Source of the DNA: Pontederia crassipes
Lineage: Eukaryota > Streptophyta > Magnoliopsida > Commelinales > Pontederiaceae
Assembly: GCA_030549335.1 (NCBI GenBank)
Contig: CM060197.1
Span: 44,419,654-44,483,653 of the forward strand
Reading direction: 5' to 3'
DNA: 64,000 bases
Position numbers and translations under genes: made by a program. Below are positions 1 through 10,828 of the stretch, in pieces (within the stretch, counting starts at the first letter, position 1; every line of letters begins with the position of its first letter). Under the pieces are notes generated by a model that ran no database searches, was not told the origin of the DNA, and saw only the letters and a program-made list of their open reading frames with translations.

Positions 1-1995
1 ACGCTCCCCTTGCTCACAGAGTTGCACTTGGCAGATGCTATAACTTTTATTCCTGGTGTTCTTTTTAACTTCACTTCATTACACGTCCTTGATATTTCTG
101 ATAATGAATTCAACACCACATTACCCCGATCGTTGTTCGAAATTGGTAGCTTAAAGTACCTTGGCCTCTCTGGGAATAATTTCATTGGGCATTTCCCCGA
201 TTTAAACTTGACATCTCTTGAAGGCCTCGACCTTTCATACAACCAATTGAATGGAATGCTACCAGAAAGTCTTGGACAGCTTAACAGGCTGGTTGAGCTG
301 GATTTAAGTGGAAATTCTTTTGATGGTGTTCTCACCGAGGCGCATTTCAGAAATCTCAGTAGCCTTCGGACACTAGACTTGGCTGGCAACCTGCTGACCA
401 TTGACATCAGACATGAATGGAGTCCCCCTTGGAAGTTAACTGAGTTAAACCTGAACGGATGCAAAGTTGGACCAGCGTTTCCTTCATGGCTTCGAGGAAT
501 GGAGAATATTTCAACAATAAGTATGCCTAAAGTTGAGATATCAGATGTGATACCAGATTGGTTTTGGAACTTATCTCTTAACATGTCCATCATCATTCTA
601 TCAAACAACAAGATAAAAGGCAAGCTCCCTGTTTCACTCCGTCACCTAAAACATCTTTGGTATCTTGATCTGAGCAATAACCAGTTGGAGGGCCCATTTC
701 CGCAATTCTCAGGGCCGATTCCTCAATTATATTTAGATCTATCAAACAATTCAATATCAGGGCCAATTCCTCAAAATATAAATGAGATGGTGGCTACCAC
801 AGACTTAGAGTTAGATGTCTCTAAAAACAAATTAAATGGGAGTATACCCTCATCGATATGCAAACTGAAGGAGCTTGCAAGTATTGATCTCTCCAGCAAT
901 CAACTATCAGGAGAGATACCGGACTGCTGGGATAACAACACTCTGTTTCATATCGATTTAAGCAATAATGGCTTATCTGGTTATATTCCTGCCTCACTTT
1001 GCTCCGGATCCGGTCTTTATTCATTGAATTTGGAGAGCAATACTCTATCAGGAGGCCTCCCTTTAGCCCTACAGAATTGTACTAATTTGGAGGTTCTTGA
1101 TCTTGGCAATAATATGCTCGACGGGAGCATACCCAAGTGGTTAGGAAAATTTTTAAGCAGCTTGATCATATTACGTCTTCATTCTAATATGTTCTACGGC
1201 GAAATTCCTTCAGAGCTTGGTAACCTCTCCTCCCTCGGGGTCATTGATCTCTCAGATAACATGTTATTTGGACCCATACCGAAAAGCTTTGCCAACTTCA
1301 ATCCACTGAAGATGCATTCTCACAATCGAACAGTTTTAAGTGATATACGTGTGGTACATGTAATCACGAAAGGAATGGACCTAGAATATTTGAGTATGGA
1401 GACAACGCCCACAAGCATAGATCTGTCAAGCAACAATCTTTCTGAAGGAATTCCTGAAGCTCTCACAACTATAATTGGTTTGCAAAACTTGAACTTGTCT
1501 AGAAATCAGCTGAGAGGAACAATTCCATGGAGCATTAAGGGACTACGATCTTTAGAATCCCTTGATTTGTCATTTAATGGCCTTACAGGAGAGATTCCAC
1601 CTACCATCGCTGCTCTAAACTTTTTGGGTATTATGAACTTCTCTTTCAATGACTTATCAGGAAGGATCCCGACAGGTGGACAATTTGATAATCACCCAGA
1701 TCCATCCATCTATATGGGTAATGAGCATCTTTGTGGCTTTCCATTGAGTTCCACTTGCGGAGGTCCTATTTATCAACCGTCTCATTATACTAGCATTGGC
1801 GAAGAAGAAGAGAATGAAGAGGCATGGCTTTATGTAAGTGAAATTTTAGGATTTGTCACTGGAGTTTGGACACTTGTTGGTGCCTTGTTGCTCAAAAAGA
1901 AGTGGAGGGCTGTATACTTTCAATACATAGACAAGTCTTATGATAAGCTTTATGTATTTGCCGCAGTTAATCTTGCAAAGATTAGAGGTATATGA
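1..1995 (+). CDS. RLP-A: LRR receptor-like protein, 3' part (5' end outside window)
   Basis: The frame is open from base 1 to a TGA at 1993-1995 with no internal stop, so only the 5' end is missing. The roughly 660 visible residues are about 18 extracellular leucine-rich repeats of the plant type (LxxLxLSxNxLxGxIP). A non-LRR island with the segment VITKGMDLEY (about 1318-1400) lies before the last four repeats, which is the usual EIX2/Cf-type RLP layout. An acidic juxtamembrane stretch (GEEEENEEAW) precedes a hydrophobic helix at about residues 606-628. The short basic tail ends in NLAKIRGI and has no kinase domain. Family knowledge: such proteins sit in the plasma membrane, sense apoplastic ligands and signal through SOBIR1/BAK1-type kinases. 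The ligand here cannot be inferred. It is the only receptor copy in the window with no visible lesion; whether it is expressed is unknown. Confidence 0.9.
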   Translation, partial: TLPLLTELHLADAITFIPGVLFNFTSLHVLDISDNEFNTTLPRSLFEIGSLKYLGLSGNNFIGHFPDLNLTSLEGLDLSYNQLNGMLPESLGQLNRLVELDLSGNSFDGVLTEAHFRNLSSLRTLDLAGNLLTIDIRHEWSPPWKLTELNLNGCKVGPAFPSWLRGMENISTISMPKVEISDVIPDWFWNLSLNMSIIILSNNKIKGKLPVSLRHLKHLWYLDLSNNQLEGPFPQFSGPIPQLYLDLSNNSISGPIPQNINEMVATTDLELDVSKNKLNGSIPSSICKLKELASIDLSSNQLSGEIPDCWDNNTLFHIDLSNNGLSGYIPASLCSGSGLYSLNLESNTLSGGLPLALQNCTNLEVLDLGNNMLDGSIPKWLGKFLSSLIILRLHSNMFYGEIPSELGNLSSLGVIDLSDNMLFGPIPKSFANFNPLKMHSHNRTVLSDIRVVHVITKGMDLEYLSMETTPTSIDLSSNNLSEGIPEALTTIIGLQNLNLSRNQLRGTIPWSIKGLRSLESLDLSFNGLTGEIPPTIAALNFLGIMNFSFNDLSGRIPTGGQFDNHPDPSIYMGNEHLCGFPLSSTCGGPIYQPSHYTSIGEEEENEEAWLYVSEILGFVTGVWTLVGALLLKKKWRAVYFQYIDKSYDKLYVFAAVNLAKIRGI

Positions 1996-2824
1996 TTCTT
2001 GTACCATAATATTTAGAACAATCAGGAGTCCAAATCATATCATTTATAAATGAAGAAGTATATATTTTGTTTTGTCTGTTACTCTTCCATTACTTTTGAT
2101 TATAAATGAAGAAAGAAGTAAACTCATATTTTCTTGTCAAGGTGTAATTCGTAGAATTCTCATTTCTTATTTTCTTACTAATTTAGAAATAAACTAATAG
2201 AATAAAAATCAAATAAAATAATATTATTAATTAGCTAGGTTGATGATAAATAATAATGTTATATGCACTAGGAAAATTAAGTGGTACTATTATTTAATAT
2301 TTATTTTCTTACTAATTTAGAAATAAACTAATAGAATACGAATGAAATAAAATAATAATATTAATTAGCTAGGTAGATGATAAATAATAATGTTATATGC
2401 ACTAGGAAAATTAAGTGGTACTATTATTTAATATTTTATGAGCAAGAGTAAAGAAAAAATCAAAATGCAAGAAAACGAAGTAGTACTATAATAAAAGTGT
2501 TGATTAGCAATGGCATTTATCGATGTCACAAGACTGACATTGACGTATCCCCATTAGCAATGTGAAAATAAAATGGTATTGTCAGACTGTGAATAGGAAT
2601 GGCATGAAATTATGGAAACTGAGATGCTATCGCCGATAAAAATATAGAGGAAATGAAACTTAGAAGGGATCGAGGGATAGTAGTTTATATTTGTTTGGTT
2701 GATTTTGTAATAGAGGAAAAAGAATAATAGAACTTCATTCATTTCTTCTATCACCTTATCAAAGTAAAATATCTAACACACCTATAAAAATATATATATT
2801 TGTCAAAAGTATTTGTAGGTAACA
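1996..2824. other. 3' flank of RLP-A, AT-rich, no gene
   Basis: No coding signal was found. The stretch 2000-2580 is recognisably homologous to 25840-26430, downstream of RLP-B: both contain cttccattacttttgatta, a ttcttgtcaaggtgtaa-like segment, the 134-bp repeat unit and ttagcaatgtgaaaa. It is therefore a paralogous 3' flank that was duplicated together with the receptor gene. Confidence 0.7.
2167..2435. repeat. Tandem duplication, two copies of a 134-bp unit
   Basis: Copy 1 runs from 2167 to 2300 and copy 2 from 2301 to about 2435. Both start ttattttcttactaattt and end ctattatttaatat, with only a few substitutions between them. A single diverged copy stands at about 26176-26312 in the RLP-B 3' flank, so the tandem doubling is specific to the RLP-A flank. 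Confidence 0.85.
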
Positions 2825-3120
2825 CCGTTAATAATGTCTTGAATCATATCGCAATTGAAAACTGTCTAATTCTAAGATACTCTGAAGTAGAAGGTGCCCT
2901 CACACTTTAAAAATTTTATGGAGTATTCTGTATGTGATTCAAATTTGATTTATTATCACGAGTAGGTGTCCTATCATTTGAAGAAGAGAGTATCTATATA
3001 AATTTTCTAGGGATCGAAATAAAAAGAAATCTATCTTGTAATTTTCTTCTGTTTCTTTCATCTAATAAAATTTTGTGTCACCTTAAATTTCTCAAATTTT
3101 TTTACGGTGCATATTTTCTC
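2825..3120 (+). repeat. Diverged LTR relic, same family as the solo LTR at 56144-56361
   Basis: The left part (ttaataatgtcttgaatc) and the right part (ttcttctgtttctttcatctaat, then caccttaaatttctc and acggtgca) match the start and end of the 218-bp solo LTR at 56144-56361 with many substitutions. The middle is poorly conserved. No target duplication is visible. It is an old non-coding insertion. Confidence 0.6.
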
Positions 3121-3395
3121 TCTTATCTATACAAAGGATAGGATGGAGGGGGTAAGCGGAAAGGTACGACATCCCCTCTTATCTACATGTGCTAAGAGGG
3201 AGTTAAAATCACTTTCAATCATCTATCATCAAGGGGATGTCCCATGCTAACTGAATGTCCTTAAGCTCTGACCAAAGAGAATTGCGTAAAGACGGAAAAA
3301 CACTTGCGTAGACACATGAAAGCAAAAATGAAAAATTAGAGATCGAGAGAGCAAGATGTAAGACTTGAGGGGACTTGCAGATCGATGTCACAATG

Positions 3396-3650
3396 TCACA
3401 AGGTGTAAGATGTCACCTGAACAAGATTCGCATGCCAAGCCACAATGATTCCTTCCGCCACACCTGTCCCCGACTGGAAGTGCCCCTGCCAAGAGGGGCC
3501 AAGACGACGGATGACATGAGCGGACTTCACAGTGTCCGTGCAGGACTCCACCAGCATTATGACTTCAGGGTTGCTGTTTCGGATCAAATTAGAGAGGCGG
3601 TCCTTGACCTTACTTCTATATGCCCCTCTATAGTTCCAAATCATACTAGG
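3396..3650 (-). pseudogene. LINE (L1-type) endonuclease fragment
   Basis: Read on the minus strand, about 80 residues start with WNYRGAYRSK and continue LIRNSNPEVIMLVE, then GTGVAEGIIVAW. This matches the opening of the apurinic/endonuclease domain (exo-endo-phos) of plant non-LTR retrotransposons, which begins with a W-N-C-R-G-A-like motif and a D/E-VVxLxET strand. The normally conserved Cys is Tyr here. Nothing of the reverse transcriptase was found, so this is a short dead scrap. Confidence 0.65.
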
Positions 3651-3763
3651 GAAAGAGCACCTATAAAAATAAAGGGGAAATAATAATCAAACTTTGTTCA
3701 TTTCTTCTTTGACCTTACCAAAGTAACATAAATAACACACCTTAAAAAATATATATTTGTCAA

Positions 3764-5354
3764 AATTAAATTATTATTTAATCTTTCCTCAATTCCCCTT
3801 TTAGTCAATGGTGCCATTTAAATAATGTTAATTATTTGCCTTTAATTCTTTTTCGTGTTCTTCTCCTAGTTTACATTTTTCTCCATTACCTTGTTTTCCT
3901 TTATTGATTCCCAACCATACTCTAGCACCCTAAAGTTTGGTACTACTGAGGAACCTTGGGTAAGGACACTCTTACATAATGATAATAACAAAATATAATG
4001 GAAGACTTAATAACTTTACGTGATGAGCATCATTAATCTTGTATATTCTATGTCACTATGCTTGAATTTCATAGGTAATTGAATTCAACAAGGATGGAGG
4101 TAAAAGTGACAATGTGCATGATGATATAGTTGCATATGAGATCAACTCAATAAGACTCTTTATTATTATTATTTGATGTAATAGTTATTTGAAAGTTTGT
4201 TAACTTTTTTATTATCTATCATTTGATATGGTTAAGTGGACTCATCAAAACCAAAGAAAAAGTATTTGTAGGTAATGTCAATCTAAAAGCAGTCAAATTG
4301 TCATGAGGTAGGAGGGTAAATTTTTGAGACATTATAGCATTTGCACAATATATTATGGTCAAATCGTAACGGAGGCCTCTATATCATAACATACGTATTA
4401 TGATGATGGTATAATTGAGATTTAGTCTGAAACGGGCATAAGTCATAGGGCATCTCTTATGGCAGTAGTGGCATTCGATGGGTCGTAGCGCTCACACCGC
4501 AGTAGTGGCATCTCTTATTTTAAAATATGTTATGTTAATATAATGAACGGTTTTGAGCCCATAGATAAATAAGTTGAACTATGAATTGTTTGTTAACACT
4601 CCACTTCTATCGGATTAACCAATGAGCGCGGTCGACAAAAAAACGTAGCATACCGCATCAAATGAAAGTAAAATATCTTTCTCTTATTTCCGGTAAAAGA
4701 AATCTGTTTTTTTTTTGTTCTGCCTCTTCCCCGATGTACAAATAGAATAGAATATAAATAAATTGATAAAAAGAGAAAAGAATAATTATGGAACTCATGG
4801 TTGAATAAGGTCAACAGCTCCATTTTTATAATAGTATATAAATAATAAATGCAACTCTCTTTTTTTTTAAAAAAAATAAGAATAAGAAAACCGTGCCAAG
4901 AGTGGACTTGGGTCAACGATTGTGTATAATTGGGGTTTCCATTGGTGTTAATTAGGAGTAAATGGAAGCTACGCACATCAAACGACCAGTCAACATGCGC
5001 ATGAGACCTCCTCATTGCCTCCTATAATTTCTGTGACAACAATCATAATAAAGAAATGAAATAATCAATAAAGATGATAAGAGTTTTGAGTAATTGGAAG
5101 CTACGCACATTGCCTCCTCTAATTTCTTGAAAACAATTATAATAAAGATAATTAGAATGTGCAAAGAAATAAAATAATAAAAATAATAAGAGTTTGAAAG
5201 TAAATAAAAATATAGTTAGAAAAGAAAAAGGAAAAGAATCAATGGATTAGGAAAACAATTTGTGATTAAAATTAGATTATGGCCGAACATTACGCTTGCT
5301 AATTGTAAAGTACCGGAAGCGATTGAACACGTCGAAGACTTGGAAGTTGGAAAG
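3764..5354. other. AT-rich spacer without recognised genes
   Basis: Open frames here (for example 4593-5015 on the minus strand) are compositionally AT-rich and match no family I recognise. The only structure seen is an imperfect tandem duplication: about 4957-5087 and 5088-5200, each with ggaagctacgcacat, then attgcctcct and a tail of aataataagagttt. TTGAC cores (W-box-like) occur near 4905-4995 but are too short to be convincing. Confidence 0.6.
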
Positions 5355-7292
5355 TGTTAAGAATATAAAATAATAGATATTGTTCTTCCTAATTCTTTTG
5401 TTTTCTAGTTTAATATTTTTCATGATATCATAGCCGTTAACCAAAGTGATTTTTTTTTCTTCGTACATAATTTCTGTAAGTTTAACAACATGGCAACCTC
5501 AAGCGAAGGGAAGATCGAGCGGGATGGGTTGATGTCACCTTATCACCTAAGTTCCTTCGACAATCCTGGCTTGCCTCTTGTTACTTGCCTACTAAATGGA
5601 GACAATTACTCCATGTGGGCAAGGGCGATGCAGAATGCTTTAATGGCGAAGAACAAATTTTGCTTTGTTGATGGTTCACAAATCAATCCAGGCAAAGACT
5701 CGTCAGATCTTATGGCTTGGGAAGTATGTGATTCTATGGTGAAAGCCTGGATTCTCAACTCCCTCGAGAAGACACTACAGAGCAGTATCGCATATGCACA
5801 CACAGCAAAAGCGATGTCGGATGATCTGAAGGAGCATTACTCACAAGGAAATGCACCTCGTGCACATCGTGTACATCAGTCTCCTACGGCAAGGGGGTTC
5901 CTCTGTCACAAACTACTTCACAAAACTGAAGGGTTTATGGGATGAGTTGGATGAATATTACTCCATGCCAACATGCATTTGTAATTGCAAGTGTGAGGCA
6001 GCAAAGGCATATGCGCCGAAGAAGGAGATTGAAAAGCTACACAATTTCCTCATGGGATTAGATGAAATATACAGTACGGTAAGATCCCAAATCTTGAACA
6101 TTAAACCACTACCCTCTCTTGGCAAAGCATATGCAATGATTATTCAAGAAGAACGTCATCGAATGATCACAAACTACAAAGATAGTAAACCAGAAATGTC
6201 AGTATTTCATGTGAGCAGAGGATCAAATGCCAAAATGGAACATAGGACATGCTGCCAGCATTGTCACAAACTGGGACATGACAAGGAGCATTGTTGGGAG
6301 TTGGTGGGATACCCACCACATATAGAAGCACGACGAGGCAACAAGGTGAAGAAAAATAGAGAAGTCAGCACACCCACATCTAATGTGATCTCCAAACCAC
6401 AAGCAGCAATAACTCTTTGCCATGATTCTAGTGTGACCTCAGACCCTAGAAAAACTCCTATTATTACCAGTGATCAATACCAGCAACTGATCACCCTCCT
6501 TAATGCCATCAAAGGTCCTAATGAGCTACATATGACAGGTAACAAGCTTGCACAACCCTCTGTTGATTGGATCATCGATATAGGTGCTTCTTTTCATATG
6601 ACAGGCAGCAAGCATCATCTTCTTAATATCAAGCAGCTCGAGTATGCATATCCTATACAGTTGCCAGATGGGAGAAGCATTCAAGCTAATGTTGTTGGGG
6701 ATATTCAGCTCACAAATGATATTTTTCTTAAATATGTGCTTTATATTCCTGGACTTCATTGCAATTTAATATCTATTGGAAAATTACCTTCTGACTTAAA
6801 TTGCATCTTAATAACTTTTCCTCATTATTGTATCATACAGGATCTCATCTCGAAGATGCCGATTGGAGTGGGTGAGATGCGCGGTGGGGTTTACCACTGG
6901 GACCGATGACACACATATCTGCATACAAGGCTATGACTCCAGAAAATTATGAGATTTGGCATCGACGACTTGGGCATCCAACTAAAGAAGCACTTAGTCA
7001 TTTGTTTAGTTTCCAAAGTACTGAGCATTTGTCTTCTATTTGTGATGTTTGTATGCGTGCTAAACAAACACGTGGCCATTATATTTCTTCGTTGAATAAT
7101 GCGAAAGAACCTTTTGATTTGATTCATTGCGACATATGGGGACCATATAGTACTGCTTCATTATCTGGAGCTAGATATTTTTTTACAATAGTTGACGATC
7201 ACACTCGAGCCACATGGGTTTTTCTTATGCAGGATAAATCACAAACCTATCAACATCTATTATTTTATATTCTTAACAGAAAGGTTTGTTGA
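5355..7292 (+). mobile_element. Copia-1: truncated Ty1/Copia retrotransposon
   Basis: The element holds gag, protease and the start of integrase, then stops at about 7292. Reverse transcriptase, RNase H and a 3' LTR are missing. A possible primer-binding site, tgatatcatagcc (5423-5435), resembles the usual TGGTATCAGAGC, and a short stretch 5355-5422 that starts TGTTAAG and ends TTTTCA may be what is left of the 5' LTR; this boundary is a guess. The element lies 130 bp upstream of the RLP-B start codon in the same orientation, so it separates that gene from its original promoter. Confidence 0.75.
5490..7292 (+). pseudogene. Copia-1 gag-protease-integrase remnant
   Basis: Gag begins at an ATG (5490; NGDNYSMWARAMQNAL). 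A frameshift near 5870-5900 moves it to another frame, where it continues to a TGA at 6907-6909. The zinc knuckle CQHCHKLGHDKEHC (CX2CX4HX4C) lies at about 6253-6294. The protease active site reads DIGA (6577-6588) instead of DSGA/DTGA. After a second frameshift the GAG-pre-integrase motif IWHRRLGHP and the integrase opening with HCDIWGP follow. The rest of the integrase catalytic core is absent. It cannot encode a working polyprotein. Confidence 0.85.
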
Positions 7293-7424
7293 AGATGGAA
7301 ATCATGGATGTTGTACATGGAAAAAAGATTGCACTCAAATTCCTAATTGAACAATAAATCTTGTAAAATTTAGTGACCATCATCTGGACATACAGCCAAT
7401 TGACGCTCGTCTAGGAGACATTCC

Positions 7425-7890
7425 ATGGGCATCATCCAATATGGTGCTTTCCTTTCTTTGTTGATTCTCTCATGCTTGCAGAGCGAGCAGCTCCGTCGTT
7501 GCCATGGAGCACCCACCATGATCAGTTGCAGGGAGGATGAGCGGAAAGCCCTCTTCCAGTTCAAAGTAGGCCTCAACGACACCCATGGTCTTCTGTCATC
7601 TTGGGTTGGCCACGATTGTTGCAGCTGGCGGGGAGTGGTGTGCAGCAACCACACTGGGCACGTCATAAAAATGTACAATCCAGATCCTGAATACTTCAGG
7701 AGTACTACTGATCCTGGATACATGGTATCTTGAAATGAGATCAATCCATGCTTGCTCGTCCTGCGACATCTGACTTATTTGGATCTCAGTTGGATTAACT
7801 TCAATGAAGCTCCATTCCCAAGATTCATCGGTTCATTTTAGCGACTGAGGTACCTCGATCTATCAGAGACATGGCTCTTTGGAACTGTTC
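7425..7890 (+). pseudogene. RLP-B, 5' part: signal peptide, LRRNT_2 cap and first LRRs
   Basis: The ATG at 7425 opens a signal peptide (FLSLLILSCLQS) followed by the LRRNT_2 cap with the hallmark CREDERKALFQFK and DCCSWRGVVCSN. The reading frame then meets TGA at 7731-7733 and TAG at 7839-7841, but stays colinear with RLP-C (NEINPCLLVL against DGINPCLLSL, and FPRFIGSF against IPKFIGSF). At 7890 the gene is cut by a Gypsy-type LTR. Its LRR continuation reappears at 14159, with several repeats missing between. It is a dead paralogue of RLP-C; the start codon was chosen because it directly precedes the hydrophobic leader. Confidence 0.9.
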
Positions 7891-8865
7891 TATAACGCCC
7901 TCAAAATTAAGCTCCAATTTAAATTTTTTGCCGAACCCTAGGTGACGTCACATTGACGTGACCATGACCTAATTTCATAAAAACTTTTGCAGCGGAAACA
8001 TAATCCTATATAAACATAAAACATCAATATCATAACAGTGGAAGACTTCATAAGTAGATAAAATTTTAAGATACATAAACTGGTCCATGGACTAACGTAT
8101 ACTCAATAGAAGGTTCATCATACATAAATGAGTTCAAGTAGAGTACAAGACTCAATAAAAGGCCCATAAGCCATACATACTTCACCCTTATAAGGGTTTA
8201 TCATCATGACATAAAAAGAGATAACAACTTGGGCCGTAGCCCGATAGACCCATGTGCAATGTCGTTATCACGAGGCTCACGTTGCCGAACCTAAGCCTCC
8301 TCCATACCTGCACGGATCCATGAGGTGCAGGAAATTTCTCCCATTAGAGTATATTGAGGTCCATGCATGCTATAATCTTATAACATGATTTCTACATGTC
8401 ATGGCATATGCATTTCATCATCATGAAACATAAATCATATGCATGCTATGAGCTACTTATGCATACTATATGGCATGTGAGCATATCATCATGGCAAGAT
8501 AAGATAACATGTAACATCATAATCTTTAGATCATACACATCATAACTTATACTTATCATTATGCTAATGCATATCATGATCTTGTCTTACTTTACTTGTC
8601 ATCTTTATCTTATCATTATGCTAATACATATCATGATCTTGTCTTACTTTACTTTGTCATCTTTGTTCATGACATCATATGATGTGACAAGTGAACATTC
8701 ATAATGCATCCTCATAGGTACCTTCTTCATCTTTATCATCTTTGTCTTTATGTCTCAAGTCATTCATCATTCATCTTTGCATCTTTTCATCTTTCATTTT
8801 TACTTAGATACTTTCTTATCTTGTCGATTGAGAAGAGTGGTGGCTCAAATCATAATACTCACCGT

Positions 8866-9071
8866 AGATGAGATCTTTATCCTCATCCATAGATGAGGTC
8901 TTTATCCTCCCCGTAGGTGAGGTCTTTATCCTTTTCCGAAGACAAGGTCTTTATCCTTCCCGAATGTGAGGTCTTTATCCTTCCCTGAAGACAATGCCTT
9001 TATCCTCCCCAAAGGTGAGGTCTTTATCCTCATTCGTCAATAAAGTCTTTCCCCACCCGTCGGTGGGGTCT
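8866..9071 (+). repeat. Minisatellite, ~25-bp units, within LTR copy A
   Basis: About eight degenerate units of the form aggtgaggtctttatcctcccc lie head to tail. At the equivalent place in the sister LTR (57225-57510) a different, longer repeat is present. Confidence 0.85.
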
Positions 9072-9247
9072 TAGGTTAGGTACCGATTTGTCCCGAGTCA
9101 TAAAATTGCCACTCCATCAATCCGTCTTTTAATCATGTTCATCAATACATACAATCATTCAATATATGTTGTATCTTTTAATCTTATTTAAGGTCGTGCA
9201 TACTTCAAATCATTCTAAGTGTGGACAATACAAATATTACATAGAAT

Positions 9248-9560
9248 CTGAGCTGGTCACGACCGTACCCTTACTTGGGCACGGGTGTGCCAAGGTTCGG
9301 CACAGCCGAACACTTAGGCATTTTCCCGTCACTATCCTGCACGGCCGTGCATCACGAACTTCACGACCATGACAGAAGGGTCATTTTCGACCATTCTGAA
9401 AATATTTCTAAGGCATAAACATCTTGGGCATCACGGCCGTGCGAATGCATGGTCACAGCCGTGCGATCCCAAGGTCACGGCCGTGACAGAACGATGATTT
9501 TTGTTCACCTTCATAAAACAACTCGTCACGGTTGTGCCACGCTTCGTCACGGCCGTGCCC
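9248..9560. repeat. Cluster of CACGGCCGTG-type palindromes in LTR copy A
   Basis: At least eight variants of tcacggccgtg (for example near 9342, 9434, 9453, 9475, 9526 and 9549) occur within about 310 bp at irregular distances. The perfect form is a 10-bp palindrome. The same cluster is found in the sister LTR at 57687-57970, so it is an inherited part of this LTR family. Function unknown; a protein-binding site in the LTR is one possibility. Confidence 0.8.
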
Positions 9561-9919
9561 GAACAGTTAGACAGGGTTTCCCCTGTTTTATCCAATTTTC
9601 ATCATTTTTACACATACATATAGACATCCTTACAATGTACATTCATCCAGGCATTAATAATAGCAACTTTATAATTTTACACTAATCATATATGACTAAC
9701 AATTTATTAGGCAAACATCATAAACATGAATCATATATAACTTGCATATAAATCATTAAGGCTAATAGACATGTTCTCGTATAGAAAATGAGTAAACCAT
9801 TCATGAGCTAAACATGGGTAATAATGAACATTCTAGTTCTAAATATGATTATCAATAGAGCATAAATCTTAATCGAACATAAAACATACAAATGCTAATA
9901 TGCAGATCAATCTTTGCAT

Positions 9920-10828
9920 TTTTAATGGCAAAAATGTAATGCACTTGTGATTTCTTGGATTCTTTCAACTGTATCACATGGTCTTTTAGGAAGTAATGCA
10001 TATATTTCAGAAGCCTATGTTGTATGGAAGGATTTAAAGGAATGATTTGATGGGATTAACACTTCCAAGATGTATTAGATGCATAAGGAAATCACAATGT
10101 TTACACAGGATTTGTTAGGAATGATAGAATATCACACTAAACTCAGATTATATTGGGAAGATCTGTATAGTATTATTCCTTCTTTGAGCATTTCAGAACC
10201 AGCAAATGTGTTGTACATTCAGCAATTAAAAGTTTTTCAGTTGCTTATGGGACTAAATGCCTATGCTACTATTAGATCCCAGATCATCTTAATGAAGCCA
10301 CTTCCTTCTGAAAATGAAGTTTATGACATACTTTTAGAGGAAGAACAGAAAAGAAAAAACACTTTATACTCCACAAATCAGCCAGCTCTTAATTCTAGTT
10401 TGATTCCTGTAGCCTTATCAGAAGTCAATTCTTCTTATCAGATTTCTGGACAAAAGAACAGAAAGAATAGAAACGTTATATGTGATCACTATCATAAGGT
10501 TGGTCATATCAAGACTCAATGCTATAGAATAATTGGTTATCCACCAGGCTTCAAGTTCAACAGGCCCAGAAATCCAACAAATGTCAATGCAGTACAACTT
10601 TCTGACCAAACTTCTTCTACTAAATTTACACAAGGATCAGCCTCCAAAGTTTTGCAATCTGGATGCTCCTCTTCTAATCAGGATACTAATTCTGAAATCA
10701 CTTCTGAACAGTATCAACAAATATTAAGAATTCTAAACAAACACAATCCTACTGATACTTTTGCTAATATGGAAAGTAATGGATTCTTTAATCTTACCTT
10801 GTCCTCTGTAAATTGGATTATTGATTAA
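9920..10828 (+). pseudogene. Copia-2 gag remnant and start of protease
   Basis: The frame reads CNALVISWIL, then VVWKDLKE and a TGA, then continues on the same gag fold (HKEITMFTQD, LMGLNAYATIRSQI, PLPSENEVYDILLEEEQ). The zinc knuckle at 10481-10522 reads CDHYHKVGHIKTQC, with Tyr in place of the second Cys. The protease motif is VNWIID followed by a TAA (10826-10828) exactly at the second active-site residue. Confidence 0.85.

Larger units (their letters stand above)
2722..3763. repeat. Pair of ~85-bp direct repeats (2722-2810 and 3680-3763)
   Basis: Both copies contain an ataataga/tcaaact segment, ttcatttcttct, accttaccaaagtaa, aacacacct and an AT run ending tatttgtcaaaa. They bracket about 870 bp that holds an old LTR relic and a LINE fragment. 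They could be ends of one insertion or remains of a local duplication; neither is proven. Confidence 0.6.
7891..9907 (+). mobile_element. Gypsy-type LTR, copy A (3'-truncated)
   Basis: It starts tataacgccctcaaaatt and is colinear over about 2 kb with the solo LTR at 55984-59162 (tgtaacgccctcaaaattt). The expected first dinucleotide TG has become TA. Homology to the other copy stops near 9907, where Copia-2 gag begins, so the last ~1 kb of this LTR is missing. There is no coding sequence. TGTAACGCCC starts are common in LTRs of Tekay/Del-type Ty3/Gypsy elements. It sits inside RLP-B coding sequence. Confidence 0.75.

Noticed and set aside
4593-5015. 140-residue minus-strand open frame
   Set aside because: It is AT-rich with long K/I/F/Y runs, has no recognisable domain, and spans a local tandem duplication; no support as a gene.
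8866-9071. CRISPR-like regular repeats
   Set aside because: The units are directly adjacent and degenerate with no unique spacers, and lie in an LTR of a plant genome: a minisatellite.
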